A stretch of 64,000 nt of DNA from Olsenella sp. kh2p3 (GTDB lineage: Bacteria > Actinomycetota > Coriobacteriia > Coriobacteriales > Atopobiaceae). Position numbers and translations under genes: made by a program. The stretch is from the NCBI GenBank assembly GCA_900119625.1, contig FPKD01000003.1:118898-182897 (forward strand). Direction: 5' to 3'. This document shows positions 16,621 to 28,400 of the stretch, one piece after another; position 1 is the first letter of the stretch, and every line of letters starts with the position of its first letter. The notes beneath the pieces were generated by a model. It made no database searches. It was not told the DNA's origin and was given only the letters and a program-made list of their open reading frames with translations.

Positions 16621-16708
16621 GGGCGCGTCCTGCTTCTTGCAGGGCGAGTCGCGAAGCGAGCGAGCGCAAAGCGCGAGCGCCGAGCCCTGCGAGAAGCAGG
16701 ACGCGCCC
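16621..16708. repeat. Long hairpin element D2 between hisA and hisF
   Basis: The arms 16621-16645 and 16684-16708 are complementary over 25 bases with one mismatch. The left arm begins GGGCGCGTCCTGCTTCTTGC. The loop contains GAGTCGCGAAGCGAGCGAGC, the reverse complement of a loop segment of D1. D1 and D2 are therefore inverted relatives with different arms and a shared loop core. The right arm ends 8 bases before the hisA stop codon. Confidence 0.85.
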
Positions 16709-16715
16709 CCACCGT

Positions 16716-17450
16716 CTACCCGCACGCAGCAAGGGCGTCCTCGAGCGTGAGCGCGCCCTCGTACAACGCGCGCCCCGTTATGCAGCCCTCAATCACCTCG
16801 GGACCCAGAGCCGCAAGCGCTCGCACGTCGTCCGCGCTGGCAATGCCGCCCGAGGCCACCACGGGAAAGCCTGCCACTTCGGCGATGTGCTTGTATGCCG
16901 TGGGGTCGACGCCTGTCTGCATGCCGTCGCGCGCGATGTCGGTAAAGACAAGGTGGCGAAAGCCCATCTCGGCAAGGCTGGAGACAAGGTCATCTGCAGC
17001 AAGCGAGCCGCCCTCGCGCCAGCCGTTCACGCGCACCACGCCGTCCTTCGCGGCGACGTCCGCCACAGCCATGTCGCTAAACTCGCGCGCAGCCTGGCGG
17101 GCGAACGCGGGGTCGCGCACGAGCGCGGTGCCAATGGCGATGCGTCGCACGCCAAGGTCGGCAAGCCGGCGCATGGCGTCGATCGAGCGCACGCCGCCGC
17201 CGGCGTCGACCGAGAGCCCCTCGACCTGGCAGATGGCTCGTATCGCCTGGGCGTTTGCCTCGCGGGCGGCATCGTCCTCGCCGAGCGCGCTCGAGAGGTC
17301 TACCACGTGCACCCAGCTGGCACCACGGGCCAGAAAGTCTCGCGCCACGGAGGCCGGGCTATCCGAATAGACGTCCATGCGTGAGCGGTCACCGTTCGCA
17401 AGGCGCACCACACGGCCGCCCACCAGGTCGATTGCCGGGAAAAGGATCAT
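16716..17450 (-). CDS. hisA: ProFAR isomerase (HisA)
   Basis: Converts ProFAR to PRFAR, step 4 of histidine synthesis. The 244-residue barrel opens MILFPAIDLVGGRVVRL with the first catalytic Asp in PAID and ends normally. GGVRSID and FTDIARDGMQTGVDP fit the phosphate-binding and active-site loops. The ATG at 17450 overlaps the hisH stop by 4 bases. Dual HisA/PriA activity, as in some actinobacteria, cannot be excluded from sequence. Confidence 0.94.
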   Translation of the reverse strand: MILFPAIDLVGGRVVRLANGDRSRMDVYSDSPASVARDFLARGASWVHVVDLSSALGEDDAAREANAQAIRAICQVEGLSVDAGGGVRSIDAMRRLADLGVRRIAIGTALVRDPAFARQAAREFSDMAVADVAAKDGVVRVNGWREGGSLAADDLVSSLAEMGFRHLVFTDIARDGMQTGVDPTAYKHIAEVAGFPVVASGGIASADDVRALAALGPEVIEGCITGRALYEGALTLEDALAACG

Positions 17451-18160
17451 CGGACGCCCCCAGCCCTCACGATGTCGACGAAGTTCGAGAGCACCACGAG
17501 GCCCGTGGCCGAGGACTTCTCGGGATGGAACTGCACGCCAAAGACCGAGTCCTGTGCGATAGCCGAGCCAAAGCTGCGCGCGTAATGCGTACGGGCAGCA
17601 ACCAGTGCGGGGTCAACGTCGTCCGCAAGGGCGTAGGAATGCGTGAAGTAGAAGTTCGCGCCGGAGGGAACGCCGCGCAGGAGGCGGGAGCTTTCGCCCA
17701 CTGCGGTGGGATAGACCTGGTCCCACCCCACGTGCGGCACCTTGAGCCTCCCCGAACGCAGCCGCGTGACCGAGCCAGGGAAGAAGCCCAGGCCGGCAAC
17801 CCAGCGGTCGTCCCCGGGCGTGCCGGCGGCAACGGGCTCCTCGTTCTCGTGCGGAAGGCCCCTCTCGCCCGAGCGCTCCTCACCGCGCGCAAAGAGAAGC
17901 TGGAGCCCCAGGCAGATGCCCAGGAAGGGAACGCCGCGGTCAAGTGCATCGAGAATGGCCTCTCCCTGACCAGATGCGTTCACGTACTCCATGGCATTCT
18001 CGAAGCTTCCCACACCAGGAAGCACCAGGCCAGAGGCTGTGGAGATGTCCTTGGGCGCGTCGGAGATGACCGCCTCACCGCCCACGGCGGCAAGGCCATG
18101 CTGGACCGAGAGGAGATTGCCCTTGTGGTAGTCAATGACGACGATCTTCGCTGATGCCAT
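17447..18160 (-). CDS. hisH: Imidazole glycerol phosphate synthase, glutaminase subunit
   Basis: Class I glutamine amidotransferase that supplies ammonia to HisF. The 237 residues contain the oxyanion segment LPGVGSF, the catalytic cysteine in GICLGLQLLF and the His-Glu pair in FGVQFHPEKS. It overlaps hisA by 4 bases and touches hisB at the other end, which indicates translational coupling. Confidence 0.95.
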   Translation of the reverse strand: MASAKIVVIDYHKGNLLSVQHGLAAVGGEAVISDAPKDISTASGLVLPGVGSFENAMEYVNASGQGEAILDALDRGVPFLGICLGLQLLFARGEERSGERGLPHENEEPVAAGTPGDDRWVAGLGFFPGSVTRLRSGRLKVPHVGWDQVYPTAVGESSRLLRGVPSGANFYFTHSYALADDVDPALVAARTHYARSFGSAIAQDSVFGVQFHPEKSSATGLVVLSNFVDIVRAGGVR

Positions 18161-18753
18161 CAGAGCGCCCCCTTCGTGGACGGGATGCCCTCCACGCGCG
18201 GGTCCGGCTCGACGGCGGCACGAAGCGCACGGGCGAACGACTTGAACGTGGCCTCGAGGATGTGGTGGGCGTTCTCGCCGGCAACCTCGCGCAGGTGGAC
18301 GGTCATGCCGGCGTCACGCGCCAGCCCGCAGAAGAACTCGTGACCAAGCTCGGTGTCGAAGGTGCCCACCTTCTCGGGGCCAATGGGCACGTCCCAAAAG
18401 AGCTCGCCACGGCCGGAGATGTCGACGGCAGCCATGACCAGGGCCTCGTCGAGCGGAACCAGCGCATCGCCAAAGCGGCGGATGCCGCGCTTGTCGCCCA
18501 GTGCCTGGCGCAGCGCCTGCCCCAGCACGATGCCCGTGTCCTCCACGGTGTGGTGGTCGTCCACCCAGGTGTCGCCCTTCACATGCACCGTGAGGTCCAC
18601 GAGCGAGTGACGCGAGAGCGCCGTGAGCATGTGGTCGAAGAAGCCCACCCCCGTCGAGATGTCCGAGGTGCCGGTGCCATCAAGGTTCACCGTGACCTCG
18701 ATGGCGGTCTCGGCGGTCTGCCGAGAGACGCTTGCCACGCGTGCCATGGTCAT
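18160..18753 (-). CDS. hisB: Imidazoleglycerol-phosphate dehydratase
   Basis: Dehydrates IGP to imidazole acetol phosphate. It is the monofunctional form, with no phosphatase domain. The manganese-binding repeats show as [10 protein letters not shown] and [10 protein letters not shown]. The first ATG (18753) forms ATGA with the hisC stop; a second ATG at 18747 has better spacing from AGGGGG, so the true start may be six bases later. Confidence 0.95.
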   Translation of the reverse strand: MTMARVASVSRQTAETAIEVTVNLDGTGTSDISTGVGFFDHMLTALSRHSLVDLTVHVKGDTWVDDHHTVEDTGIVLGQALRQALGDKRGIRRFGDALVPLDEALVMAAVDISGRGELFWDVPIGPEKVGTFDTELGHEFFCGLARDAGMTVHLREVAGENAHHILEATFKSFARALRAAVEPDPRVEGIPSTKGAL

Positions 18754-19841
18754 TCCCCCTTCAGGATGGACGTGAGTGCCGCGACCACAAGGTCGTTCTC
18801 CTCGGGCTTGCCCACGGTGATGCGCAGGCAGTCCTCAAGACCGGGCGTGGACGAGAAGTCCCTCACCAGTATGGAGCGCTCGTCGCGCAGGCGGCGCCAC
18901 ACGTCGTGGGCGTGCGGCACGCGAACGCAGAGGAAGTTTGCCTGGCTTGGCCACACGCGCACGCCCAGCGGCGCAAGGCCGCCCAGCATGCTAGAAAGGC
19001 GGCCGCGGTCCTGGCGTATGGCCTGGATGGCCGGCTGGAACGCGTCTCGGTGCGTGACGGCGGCAAGTGCGGCCGCCTGGTCGAGCACGCTCACCGAGTA
19101 GGGCTGCCGCACGGCGGCAAGTGCCGCCACCACCGCAGGGCTTGCCAGCACGTAGCCCACGCGGGCTCCTGCCAGCGCAAACGCCTTTGAGAAAGTGTGT
19201 AGAACGGCCAGGTTTTCGTAGTCGCCAAGCATGTCCTCAACGCTCGAATCGGGGTCTGCAAACTCGGCGTACGCCTCGTCCACAAGCACGATGCCCGGGC
19301 ACGCCTCGCAGAGCCTGCGCACGCCATCGCGCGGGAAGAGGTCGCCCGTGGGGTTGTTGGGCGAGGTCACCACCACGAGCGTCGCCGTGCGCGCGGCCTC
19401 TACCAGCGCGTCCACGTTGGGGGCAAAGTCCTTCTCGCGCGGAACCTCCACCACGGGCGTCTCGACCATGGAGGCGTAGAGGCCGTAGACCGAGAAGGTG
19501 GGCGGGCAGCTCACGAGGGCGTGCCCCGCACCGCCAAACGCCAGGAAGAAGTTGAAGAGCAGCTCGTCGCCACCGTTGCCAACAATCACCTGTTCAGGGG
19601 CAACGCCGTGCCACGCGGCAAGCTGGTTGCGCAGCTCGCCGCCAAGGGGCACGGGATAGCGGTTCCAAGCGGCATCAGTCACCGCCTTGGCAAGCGCTGG
19701 TGTCACCTCGGGTGGGAGGCCATAGTTGTTCTCGTTTGCCGAGAGAATCACCTCGACGCGCGAGAAGGCCGGGTCATAGGGCTCAAGCGCCGCCGCGGAC
19801 GGCCGCATGAGCGCGCGGACCTCTGGTGTGATGCCTGTCAT
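18750..19841 (-). CDS. hisC: Histidinol-phosphate aminotransferase
   Basis: PLP enzyme that converts imidazole acetol phosphate to histidinol phosphate. In 363 residues it shows the LSANENNYG opening, SPNNPTG, and the PLP lysine in [16 protein letters not shown]. The ATG at 19841 follows AGGGGAGAG closely. It overlaps hisB by 4 bases and follows hisD after 7 bases. Confidence 0.95.
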   Translation of the reverse strand: MTGITPEVRALMRPSAAALEPYDPAFSRVEVILSANENNYGLPPEVTPALAKAVTDAAWNRYPVPLGGELRNQLAAWHGVAPEQVIVGNGGDELLFNFFLAFGGAGHALVSCPPTFSVYGLYASMVETPVVEVPREKDFAPNVDALVEAARTATLVVVTSPNNPTGDLFPRDGVRRLCEACPGIVLVDEAYAEFADPDSSVEDMLGDYENLAVLHTFSKAFALAGARVGYVLASPAVVAALAAVRQPYSVSVLDQAAALAAVTHRDAFQPAIQAIRQDRGRLSSMLGGLAPLGVRVWPSQANFLCVRVPHAHDVWRRLRDERSILVRDFSSTPGLEDCLRITVGKPEENDLVVAALTSILKGE

Positions 19842-19848
19842 CTCTCCC

Positions 19849-21249
19849 CTACCCCTCGTATCCGGGCAGCTTGGGCACGCCCGGCGTGTCGAGCGTGCGC
19901 GGCCACGCGGTGTGGGTTGCGTCCTCGCAAGCGGCGGCCGCGTTTGCGAAGTCCTTCTCGCCCTGCTTGGCAAGCTTCACGCGTAGCCCGGCAGAAAGGG
20001 CATGCGCCCAAAGCCCCTCGGCCTGGGCCATGGCCTGGACGGCGGGAGCATCGGAGAGAAGGCCCTGCGGCGTGTAGGAAATGACGCTCGAGTGCTTCTG
20101 GAAGTCGTAGACGCCCAGGGGGTTGGAGAAGCGCGCAGTGCCGCCGGTGGGAAGCGTGTGGTCTGGACCGGCAACGTAGTCCCCCAGGGGCTCAGAGCTC
20201 CAGGCGCCCACAAAGATGGCGCCTGCGTTGCGCACGGACCCCAGAAGCGACATGGCGTCCTCGCAATGCAGCTCGAGGTGCTCCGGCGCCACCACGTTCA
20301 CGGCCTCCACGGCGTCTGCCAGCGTTGCGGCCACAACCACCACGCCGCGGTCGTCGAGCGAGGCGCGGGTGATCTTCTCGCGCGGGCTCTGCGAGACCAG
20401 GCGCTCCACGGAGTCGAGGACACGGTCTGGAAGCGATGCGTCGCAGGTCACGAGGTAGCAGGACGCCATGGGGTCGTGCTCTGCCTGGGCCATGAGGTCC
20501 GCCGCCACCACGACGGGGTCTGCCGAGGCGTCCGCCAGGACGCAGACCTCGGAGGGCCCGGCGATCATGTCGATGCCCACATCCCCGGAGACGTGGCGCT
20601 TGGCGGCCGCAACGTAGGCGTTACCGGGGCCAACAACCTTGTCGACGCGAGGGATGGACTCGGTGCCGTAGGCCACGGCTCCTATCGCCTGCGCGCCGCC
20701 CACGGCATAGACCTCGTCGACGCCCGCCACCGAGGCCGCGGCCAGCGTGTATGCCGAGAGCGTGCCGTCGTGCTGGGGCGGCGTCACCATGACAACGCGC
20801 CGCACGCCGGCGACCTTTGCGGGAATGGCGTCCATGAGCACGGTCGAGGGGTACTGCGCGCGGCCTCCGGGCACGTAGATGGCCACGGAGTCGAGCGGCG
20901 TCACCTTGACGCCCAGGATGGTGCCGTCGGGGCGCGTCTCGAACCAGGAGTTCTCGCGCTGGCGCTCGTGGAACTCGCGGATCTGGCAGTAGGCGCGACG
21001 CAGGGACGAGAGGAACTCCGCATCCACCATGCTGGGGGCGGCGTCCACCAGCTCCTGCGGGACGCGGAACTCGCTGGGGCAGGCGCCGTCGAAGCGCTGG
21101 CAGTACTCGCGGACGGCTGCGTCGCCCCTCTCGCGCACGTCATCCACGATGGCTGCGGCGCTCTCCATCACCTCGCGAGGAAGCGCCCCCGAGCGATTGA
21201 GGTCTGCCTGCGTGAGCGCCTGTCCGGCGGCAAGTGTGATTCTTCTCAA
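19849..21249 (-). CDS. hisD: Histidinol dehydrogenase
   Basis: Performs the last two oxidations of histidine synthesis with NAD and zinc. It has 466 residues with IYVPGGRAQYPSTVLM, GPGNAYVAAAKRHV and the C-terminal HTLPTGGTARFSNPLGV. The frame is open far upstream, but similarity starts at LRRITLAAGQ. I therefore chose the TTG at 21249, which has GGGGAG 5 bases upstream and lies 2 bases after the hisZG stop. A TTG start is uncommon and should be checked. Confidence 0.93.
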   Translation of the reverse strand: MRRITLAAGQALTQADLNRSGALPREVMESAAAIVDDVRERGDAAVREYCQRFDGACPSEFRVPQELVDAAPSMVDAEFLSSLRRAYCQIREFHERQRENSWFETRPDGTILGVKVTPLDSVAIYVPGGRAQYPSTVLMDAIPAKVAGVRRVVMVTPPQHDGTLSAYTLAAASVAGVDEVYAVGGAQAIGAVAYGTESIPRVDKVVGPGNAYVAAAKRHVSGDVGIDMIAGPSEVCVLADASADPVVVAADLMAQAEHDPMASCYLVTCDASLPDRVLDSVERLVSQSPREKITRASLDDRGVVVVAATLADAVEAVNVVAPEHLELHCEDAMSLLGSVRNAGAIFVGAWSSEPLGDYVAGPDHTLPTGGTARFSNPLGVYDFQKHSSVISYTPQGLLSDAPAVQAMAQAEGLWAHALSAGLRVKLAKQGEKDFANAAAACEDATHTAWPRTLDTPGVPKLPGYEG

Positions 21250-21251
21250 AG

Positions 21252-22922
21252 CTACTCCCCTCCCGCGACCTCGGCGAGACGCGTCGCCAGGTCGCGAATC
21301 CTCTTGTCGCAGCGGTATGCGGCCGGACCCGCAAAGAAGCGGGCGGTGCACTCCATGACCTCGTCCACAACCACTAGGTCGTTCTCGCGGAGCGTGGTGC
21401 CCGTGGCCGTGATGTCGACGATGCGGTCGGTCATGCCCACGATGGGGCCAAGCTCGATGTTTCCGTGCAGGGTCACAATGTCCACCTGCTGGCCAATTGA
21501 GTCGTAGTAGGTCTGCGTGATGCGCGGGTACTTGGTGGCCACGCGCACCGTGCCACGCCACGCGTAGTTGCGTTCGGCGAGCCCCGCCTTGGCGCGCGGC
21601 TCGGCCACCACAAAGCGGCAGCCGCCAAAGCCAAGGTCAACCAGCTGGAGCACGTCCATGGTGGCCTCCACGAGCGAGTCGCGCCCGCAGATGCCGCAGT
21701 CGCAGCCGCCGTGGCCCACGAAGGCCGGCGCGTCCTGGGCGCGCACGATTACGTACTCCACGTCGCCCTCGCGCACCGTGAGCTGGCGACCTGGGTCGTG
21801 CAGACCCTCAACTGGAAGCCCCGCCGCCTCCAGAACGCGGATGGTGTCCTTGAGGAGCGACCCCTTGGGGACGGCAATGCGCAGGGGCCGCTCGGCAAGC
21901 CTCACGCCGGGGGTGACCACGCCCGACTCTCCCGGCTCGCCCAGAATCTCCTGCAGGCGCTCGAGCGAGAGGGCAAATCCGCAGGCAGCGGTATTCTCGC
22001 GGCCCAGGTTGGCGAGAACCGCGTCGTAGCGGCCGCCGGAGGCCAGCGAGGCCGCGATGCCCTCGGCGTAGCCCTTGAAGATGATGCCCGTATAGTAGTC
22101 GAAGGAGTTGATGATCGAGAAGTCAAAGGACGCGCGACCGTCAGAGAACAGGTCCGAGAGCGAGTCAACCAGACGCGAGAGCTCCGCGGTACCACGGGCG
22201 TCCTCCTCGACACCAGCCTCGTCGAGCAGGGCGTCGAGCGCAGGAACCACCTCGGTACCGCCCACCAGGCGCGGGATGCGGCAGATGGCGCGGGCTGCGG
22301 CGGCATCGAGCTCGCCGGCGGCAACGGACTTCTCGACCAGCTCGTCCAAGGAGACGAAGTCAGAGTCGTGCACCAGGGCAAGCGCATCCTCGCGGAAGCG
22401 TGCGCTGGGGGCACAGGTGTCGAGCAGAGCCTTGAGCGGCGTGACCGAGCCCAGCACGATGCGCCATGCCGGCACGTCAAGCGCACCGAGCGTCTCGGCG
22501 AGAAGGTCCACGACCTCGTGCTCTGCGGCAGCACCGTCACCGCCCACAAGCTCCACGCCCAGCTGCGTGAACTGGCGCGGCTGACCCTTGAGCGATGATT
22601 CCTCGCGCACAACGGGCGCCTCATAGCGAAGGCGCACGGGCAGGCTGTCTGGGCTTACGCGCGTGGAAATCATGCGCGCGATGGGCAGCGTGAGATCCGG
22701 TCGCAACGTGAGAAGGCTTCCGTCCACGTCGAAAAGCTGAAACGGCAGACCCTTGATGCGGCCCGCGCGCTCGAGCGCGTCACGCGACTCCAGGAGTGGC
22801 GTCTCCACCGGAAGGTACCCATGCGACGAGAAGACCTCGCGCACGGTCCCGGAGATGCGCTCGCGCGCAAGCGCCTCCTGAGGAAGGATGTCACGGAACC
22901 CGCTTGGTGTGCCTGCTATCAC
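21252..22922 (-). CDS. hisZG: ATP phosphoribosyltransferase, HisZ-HisG fusion
   Basis: First enzyme of histidine synthesis. Residues 1 to about 335 are HisZ, the histidyl-tRNA-synthetase-like regulatory subunit, with GTPSGFRDILPQEA, TLRPDLTLPIARM and FDYYTGIIFKGYAEG...GGRYD. Residues about 345-556 are a short-form HisG, with LRIAVPKGSLLKDTI, CDCGICGRDSLVE and the PRPP loop DITATGTTLREN, and no C-terminal regulatory domain. There is no stop or frameshift between them, so one polypeptide holds both subunits. I chose the GTG at 22922, preceded by GGGGAGAGGGGCAGGC. It is the first gene of the operon. Confidence 0.9.
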   Translation of the reverse strand: MIAGTPSGFRDILPQEALARERISGTVREVFSSHGYLPVETPLLESRDALERAGRIKGLPFQLFDVDGSLLTLRPDLTLPIARMISTRVSPDSLPVRLRYEAPVVREESSLKGQPRQFTQLGVELVGGDGAAAEHEVVDLLAETLGALDVPAWRIVLGSVTPLKALLDTCAPSARFREDALALVHDSDFVSLDELVEKSVAAGELDAAAARAICRIPRLVGGTEVVPALDALLDEAGVEEDARGTAELSRLVDSLSDLFSDGRASFDFSIINSFDYYTGIIFKGYAEGIAASLASGGRYDAVLANLGRENTAACGFALSLERLQEILGEPGESGVVTPGVRLAERPLRIAVPKGSLLKDTIRVLEAAGLPVEGLHDPGRQLTVREGDVEYVIVRAQDAPAFVGHGGCDCGICGRDSLVEATMDVLQLVDLGFGGCRFVVAEPRAKAGLAERNYAWRGTVRVATKYPRITQTYYDSIGQQVDIVTLHGNIELGPIVGMTDRIVDITATGTTLRENDLVVVDEVMECTARFFAGPAAYRCDKRIRDLATRLAEVAGGE

Positions 22923-23020
22923 GCCTGCCCCTCTCCCCTTCTGGTACGTAGAGCATACCGCTCCGCCGCGACAGAAATTACGGTGCGCCACTTGTCGCGA
23001 CGCATGTCTTCTCGCGTTGT

Positions 23021-23040
23021 CACTTTAGCATACTAAAGTG
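23021..23040 (-). promoter_or_regulatory. Palindromic operator-like site upstream of the histidine operon
   Basis: CACTTTAGCATACTAAAGTG has 8-base perfect arms around CATA and lies 99 bases before the hisZG start. Its minus-strand centre includes TAGTAT/TATGCT that could serve as a -10 element, so a bound repressor would block transcription. TrpR-family HisR/YerC-like regulators bind palindromes before his operons in Gram-positive bacteria, but I cannot assign this site to one. Confidence 0.5.
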
Positions 23041-23188
23041 CTGTGTGCTGTGTGGACGCCAGGCACACAGAGCGTTAACGCTCCATTCATATGGGGAGCT
23101 GGGGGCGGAGTGGAGTGCTTCTCGGCGACGGCTTGTTCCTCTCGGCGGCCATCCGACGGCGACATCCGAAGACTCCACAGAAACTCGC

Positions 23189-23273
23189 CCTCCGGCGAGA
23201 AACGGCGCCCGAGAGGTCCTTTCCTACGTGATTTTTTCGATAACGTGCCCTCCGGCGTCAAATTGACGCCGGA
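23189..23273. repeat. Two AAATT-type palindromes (family C)
   Basis: At 23251-23273 TCCGGCGTCAA and TTGACGCCGGA flank a single A in a perfect 11-base palindrome. At 23189-23217 a looser stem begins CCCTCCGGCGAG and ends GCCCGAGAGG. Layout and spacing match the palindrome cluster at 5789-5934. The region lies between the his promoter and the murJ terminator. Confidence 0.7.
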
Positions 23274-23302
23274 TGAGACAAAGGGACTGTCCCTTTGTCT
23301 CA
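23274..23302 (-). repeat. REP-like hairpin, family A copy 1, probable murJ terminator
   Basis: TGAGACAAAGGGA pairs perfectly with TCCCTTTGTCTCA around CTG. It ends 15 bases after the murJ stop, where a terminator is expected, though no long T-run follows. Two related copies lie at 60413-60454 and 61215-61243. The shape, a short perfect palindrome with a conserved sequence at several loci, fits a REP element. Confidence 0.7.
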
Positions 23303-23317
23303 CCAGGGGGGTACCGC

Positions 23318-25021
23318 CTACCCGCGGCGGCGCGTAAGGCGCCCAAGCACAGACTTGATGAAGCGCGACTCGGGCATCTTCAGCGCAATCGACAGCCCGT
23401 AGGTCACAAGAACCGCTGGCACGCCGCCTGCAATGCAATAGAGAATCGACGTCAGCGTGTGGCCGGCACAGTCCCCAACGAACGCGTTAAGAGCAGCGAG
23501 AATCCCCGCGCCCACGGCAGCGCCTACCAGCCCAATGAGGATCGACTTCACAAGCGACCCCAGAATGTCGCGAAGCCCAAGCGACCCAATGGCGTAGCGC
23601 AAAAACGCCACAATGACGATGTCCACCGCGAGGAAGAACAAGGCCGAGGTCAGCGAGACATACACTATGGCCTGAAACTCGCTTAGGCCCTGTGGCATGA
23701 GGAAGAGCAAAAGCACGACTTGCCACGCCGTGCCCACCACGCTCGCAATCGCGTAAAGGACCATCCGCCTCATTGCCGAGAAGACCTTCTGCAGGTACAT
23801 GCACACACTGTAGAGCGGCAATGCGCACGCAAGGCCAAACAGATAGCCCGCCGTCATGGAGAGCTGGTCAGAGGTGAACTTCCCCGCCGCGACAATCGAG
23901 GTCAGCGGCATGGAAAAGACGATGAGGTACATCGCAAACGGCACCATGAAGAAGAGAATCTCGCTCAGTCCGGCAGAGATGCCCCGCTTAAAGCCAGCGT
24001 CATCGTTCTTTGCAAAGCTGTCGGATAGCTCCGTGAACATGGCCGTGGTGATGGGCACGGTAAGGATTGCATACGGCAGGGTGTACCAAAGGCGCGCGTA
24101 GTAGGCCACCGACGCGCCGGACACCGTCACGGAGAGCGCGGTGCTCTGCTGGACGGAGGTCTGGACAAATGACGTGATCATCACGACAAGCGAGGGGACG
24201 CCAATGGAAAGCGTCTCCTTGAGGTGGGGGTCATGCCAGTCGACGTGCCACGTAAGATGGATGCCGTGCTTGCGCAGCGAAGGCATCTGGCAGATAACCT
24301 GCACCGCTACGCCAAGCGGGTTGCCAATGGCCAGAATCACCGTTGCCAGCGTCGGGTTGGAGCCCACAAGCGCCGCATACAGCAGAAACGACGCCGTGAC
24401 CACAAAGTTGTTGAAGATGGAGCTTGCACTGCTCCAGAAGTAGTCCCTCTCGGCGTTAAGCACGCCCGAGAAGATCGAAGACAGCGAGTAGAGCACAACC
24501 TCCACCACGAAGAACCTAAAGAGGTAGGTGGCAAAGCTTGCGTCGAACTCGCTTGTGGCCGAGAAAGACTGCGTCCACACAAGCTGGGCGGCAAAGACAA
24601 AGCCGAGAATGGCCACGCCGCCCATGAGTAGGATGATGATGGAGACGAGATTGGACGTGTAACGGCTAGCGCCCTCGGATCCCTCGCGCCGCTTGACCGA
24701 CATGTAGACCGGCAGAAACGCCGTCACAAGCATGCCGCCAACGACAATCTCGTAGAGCTGGTTGGGCAGGTTGTTGGCCACCGAGTAGCAGCTGGCCACC
24801 ATGCCGGCGCCAAGGGCAAAGCTCTGGCCCCAGGTGCGGAAGAAGCCGGTGATGCGGCTCACGATGACAAGGAAGCTCATAAGCGCGGCGTTGCGCCCCA
24901 CCTGGTTCTCGGTGGACTCGGCCGCCTTGCTGCCCGTGGAAGTCTCACCTGTCACGCTGGGCGCAGGTCTCTTCTCGCTGGCAGCCATGTGCTTGGGCTT
25001 CAAGTCTTGGTTATCGCTCAC
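23318..25021 (-). CDS. murJ: Lipid II flippase MurJ
   Basis: Moves lipid II across the cytoplasmic membrane for peptidoglycan assembly. The 567-residue protein has a polar N-terminus of about 40 residues, then about 14 hydrophobic helices. Segments include VSRITGFFRTWG in helix 1, NNLPNQLYEIVVGGMLVTAFLP, and GVLNAERDYFW, all typical of the family. The start ATG at 25021 overlaps the ybaK stop by 4 bases, so uvrA, ybaK and murJ form one transcription unit. Confidence 0.93.
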   Translation of the reverse strand: MSDNQDLKPKHMAASEKRPAPSVTGETSTGSKAAESTENQVGRNAALMSFLVIVSRITGFFRTWGQSFALGAGMVASCYSVANNLPNQLYEIVVGGMLVTAFLPVYMSVKRREGSEGASRYTSNLVSIIILLMGGVAILGFVFAAQLVWTQSFSATSEFDASFATYLFRFFVVEVVLYSLSSIFSGVLNAERDYFWSSASSIFNNFVVTASFLLYAALVGSNPTLATVILAIGNPLGVAVQVICQMPSLRKHGIHLTWHVDWHDPHLKETLSIGVPSLVVMITSFVQTSVQQSTALSVTVSGASVAYYARLWYTLPYAILTVPITTAMFTELSDSFAKNDDAGFKRGISAGLSEILFFMVPFAMYLIVFSMPLTSIVAAGKFTSDQLSMTAGYLFGLACALPLYSVCMYLQKVFSAMRRMVLYAIASVVGTAWQVVLLLFLMPQGLSEFQAIVYVSLTSALFFLAVDIVIVAFLRYAIGSLGLRDILGSLVKSILIGLVGAAVGAGILAALNAFVGDCAGHTLTSILYCIAGGVPAVLVTYGLSIALKMPESRFIKSVLGRLTRRRG

Positions 25022-25521
25022 CTGGTCTCCTCTCGGCAGATGTCGGCATACTTGGCGTCGCAGAACGCAAGCAGGTCGTCAGGGGCAAGGCGCAGGGAGA
25101 GTCCCCGCCTGCCACCCGAGATGCCAATGATGTCAAAGAGCTGGGCCGTCTCGTCTATGAGCGTGGGAAAGCGCTTCTTCATGCCCACAGGCGAGCAGCC
25201 ACCGCGCACGTAGCCCGTGAGGCCCTCGAGCTCCTTGGTGGGAAGCATCGAAAGGCTCTTCTCGCCCGCGGCTGCCGCGGCCTTCTTGAAGTCGAGCTCC
25301 TCGCCCACGGGAATGCAGCACACCACGTAGGTGCCGGAAGGAGCCACCGTGACCAGCGTCTTGAACGAGGACGCCGGGTCGACGCCGGCCTCGAGCGCCA
25401 TGCGCAGGCCCAGGCCTCGCGTGAGGTCATCCTCCTCGAACTCCTGATACGTGAAGGAGATGCCCGCACGCTCAAGCTCGCGCATGGCGTTGGTCTTCTG
25501 GAACTTCTCGCGCTTTGCCAT
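25018..25521 (-). CDS. ybaK: Cys-tRNA(Pro)/Cys-tRNA(Cys) deacylase YbaK
   Basis: Trans-editing protein that hydrolyses Cys-tRNA(Pro). In 167 residues it has the family lysine in SFKTLVTVA, the substrate-loop VCCIPVGEELDFKKAA and the GGCSPVGMKK motif. The ATG at 25521 sits 2 bases after the uvrA stop. Placement between uvrA and murJ indicates co-transcription rather than a shared function. Confidence 0.93.
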   Translation of the reverse strand: MAKREKFQKTNAMRELERAGISFTYQEFEEDDLTRGLGLRMALEAGVDPASSFKTLVTVAPSGTYVVCCIPVGEELDFKKAAAAAGEKSLSMLPTKELEGLTGYVRGGCSPVGMKKRFPTLIDETAQLFDIIGISGGRRGLSLRLAPDDLLAFCDAKYADICREETR

Positions 25522-25523
25522 GG

Positions 25524-28400
<2,877 letters not shown>

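Noticed and set aside
22923..23020. T-box or His-codon leader for the histidine operon
   Set aside because: No T-box sequence (TGGNACCGCG type) and no run of His codons in a short leader frame was seen.
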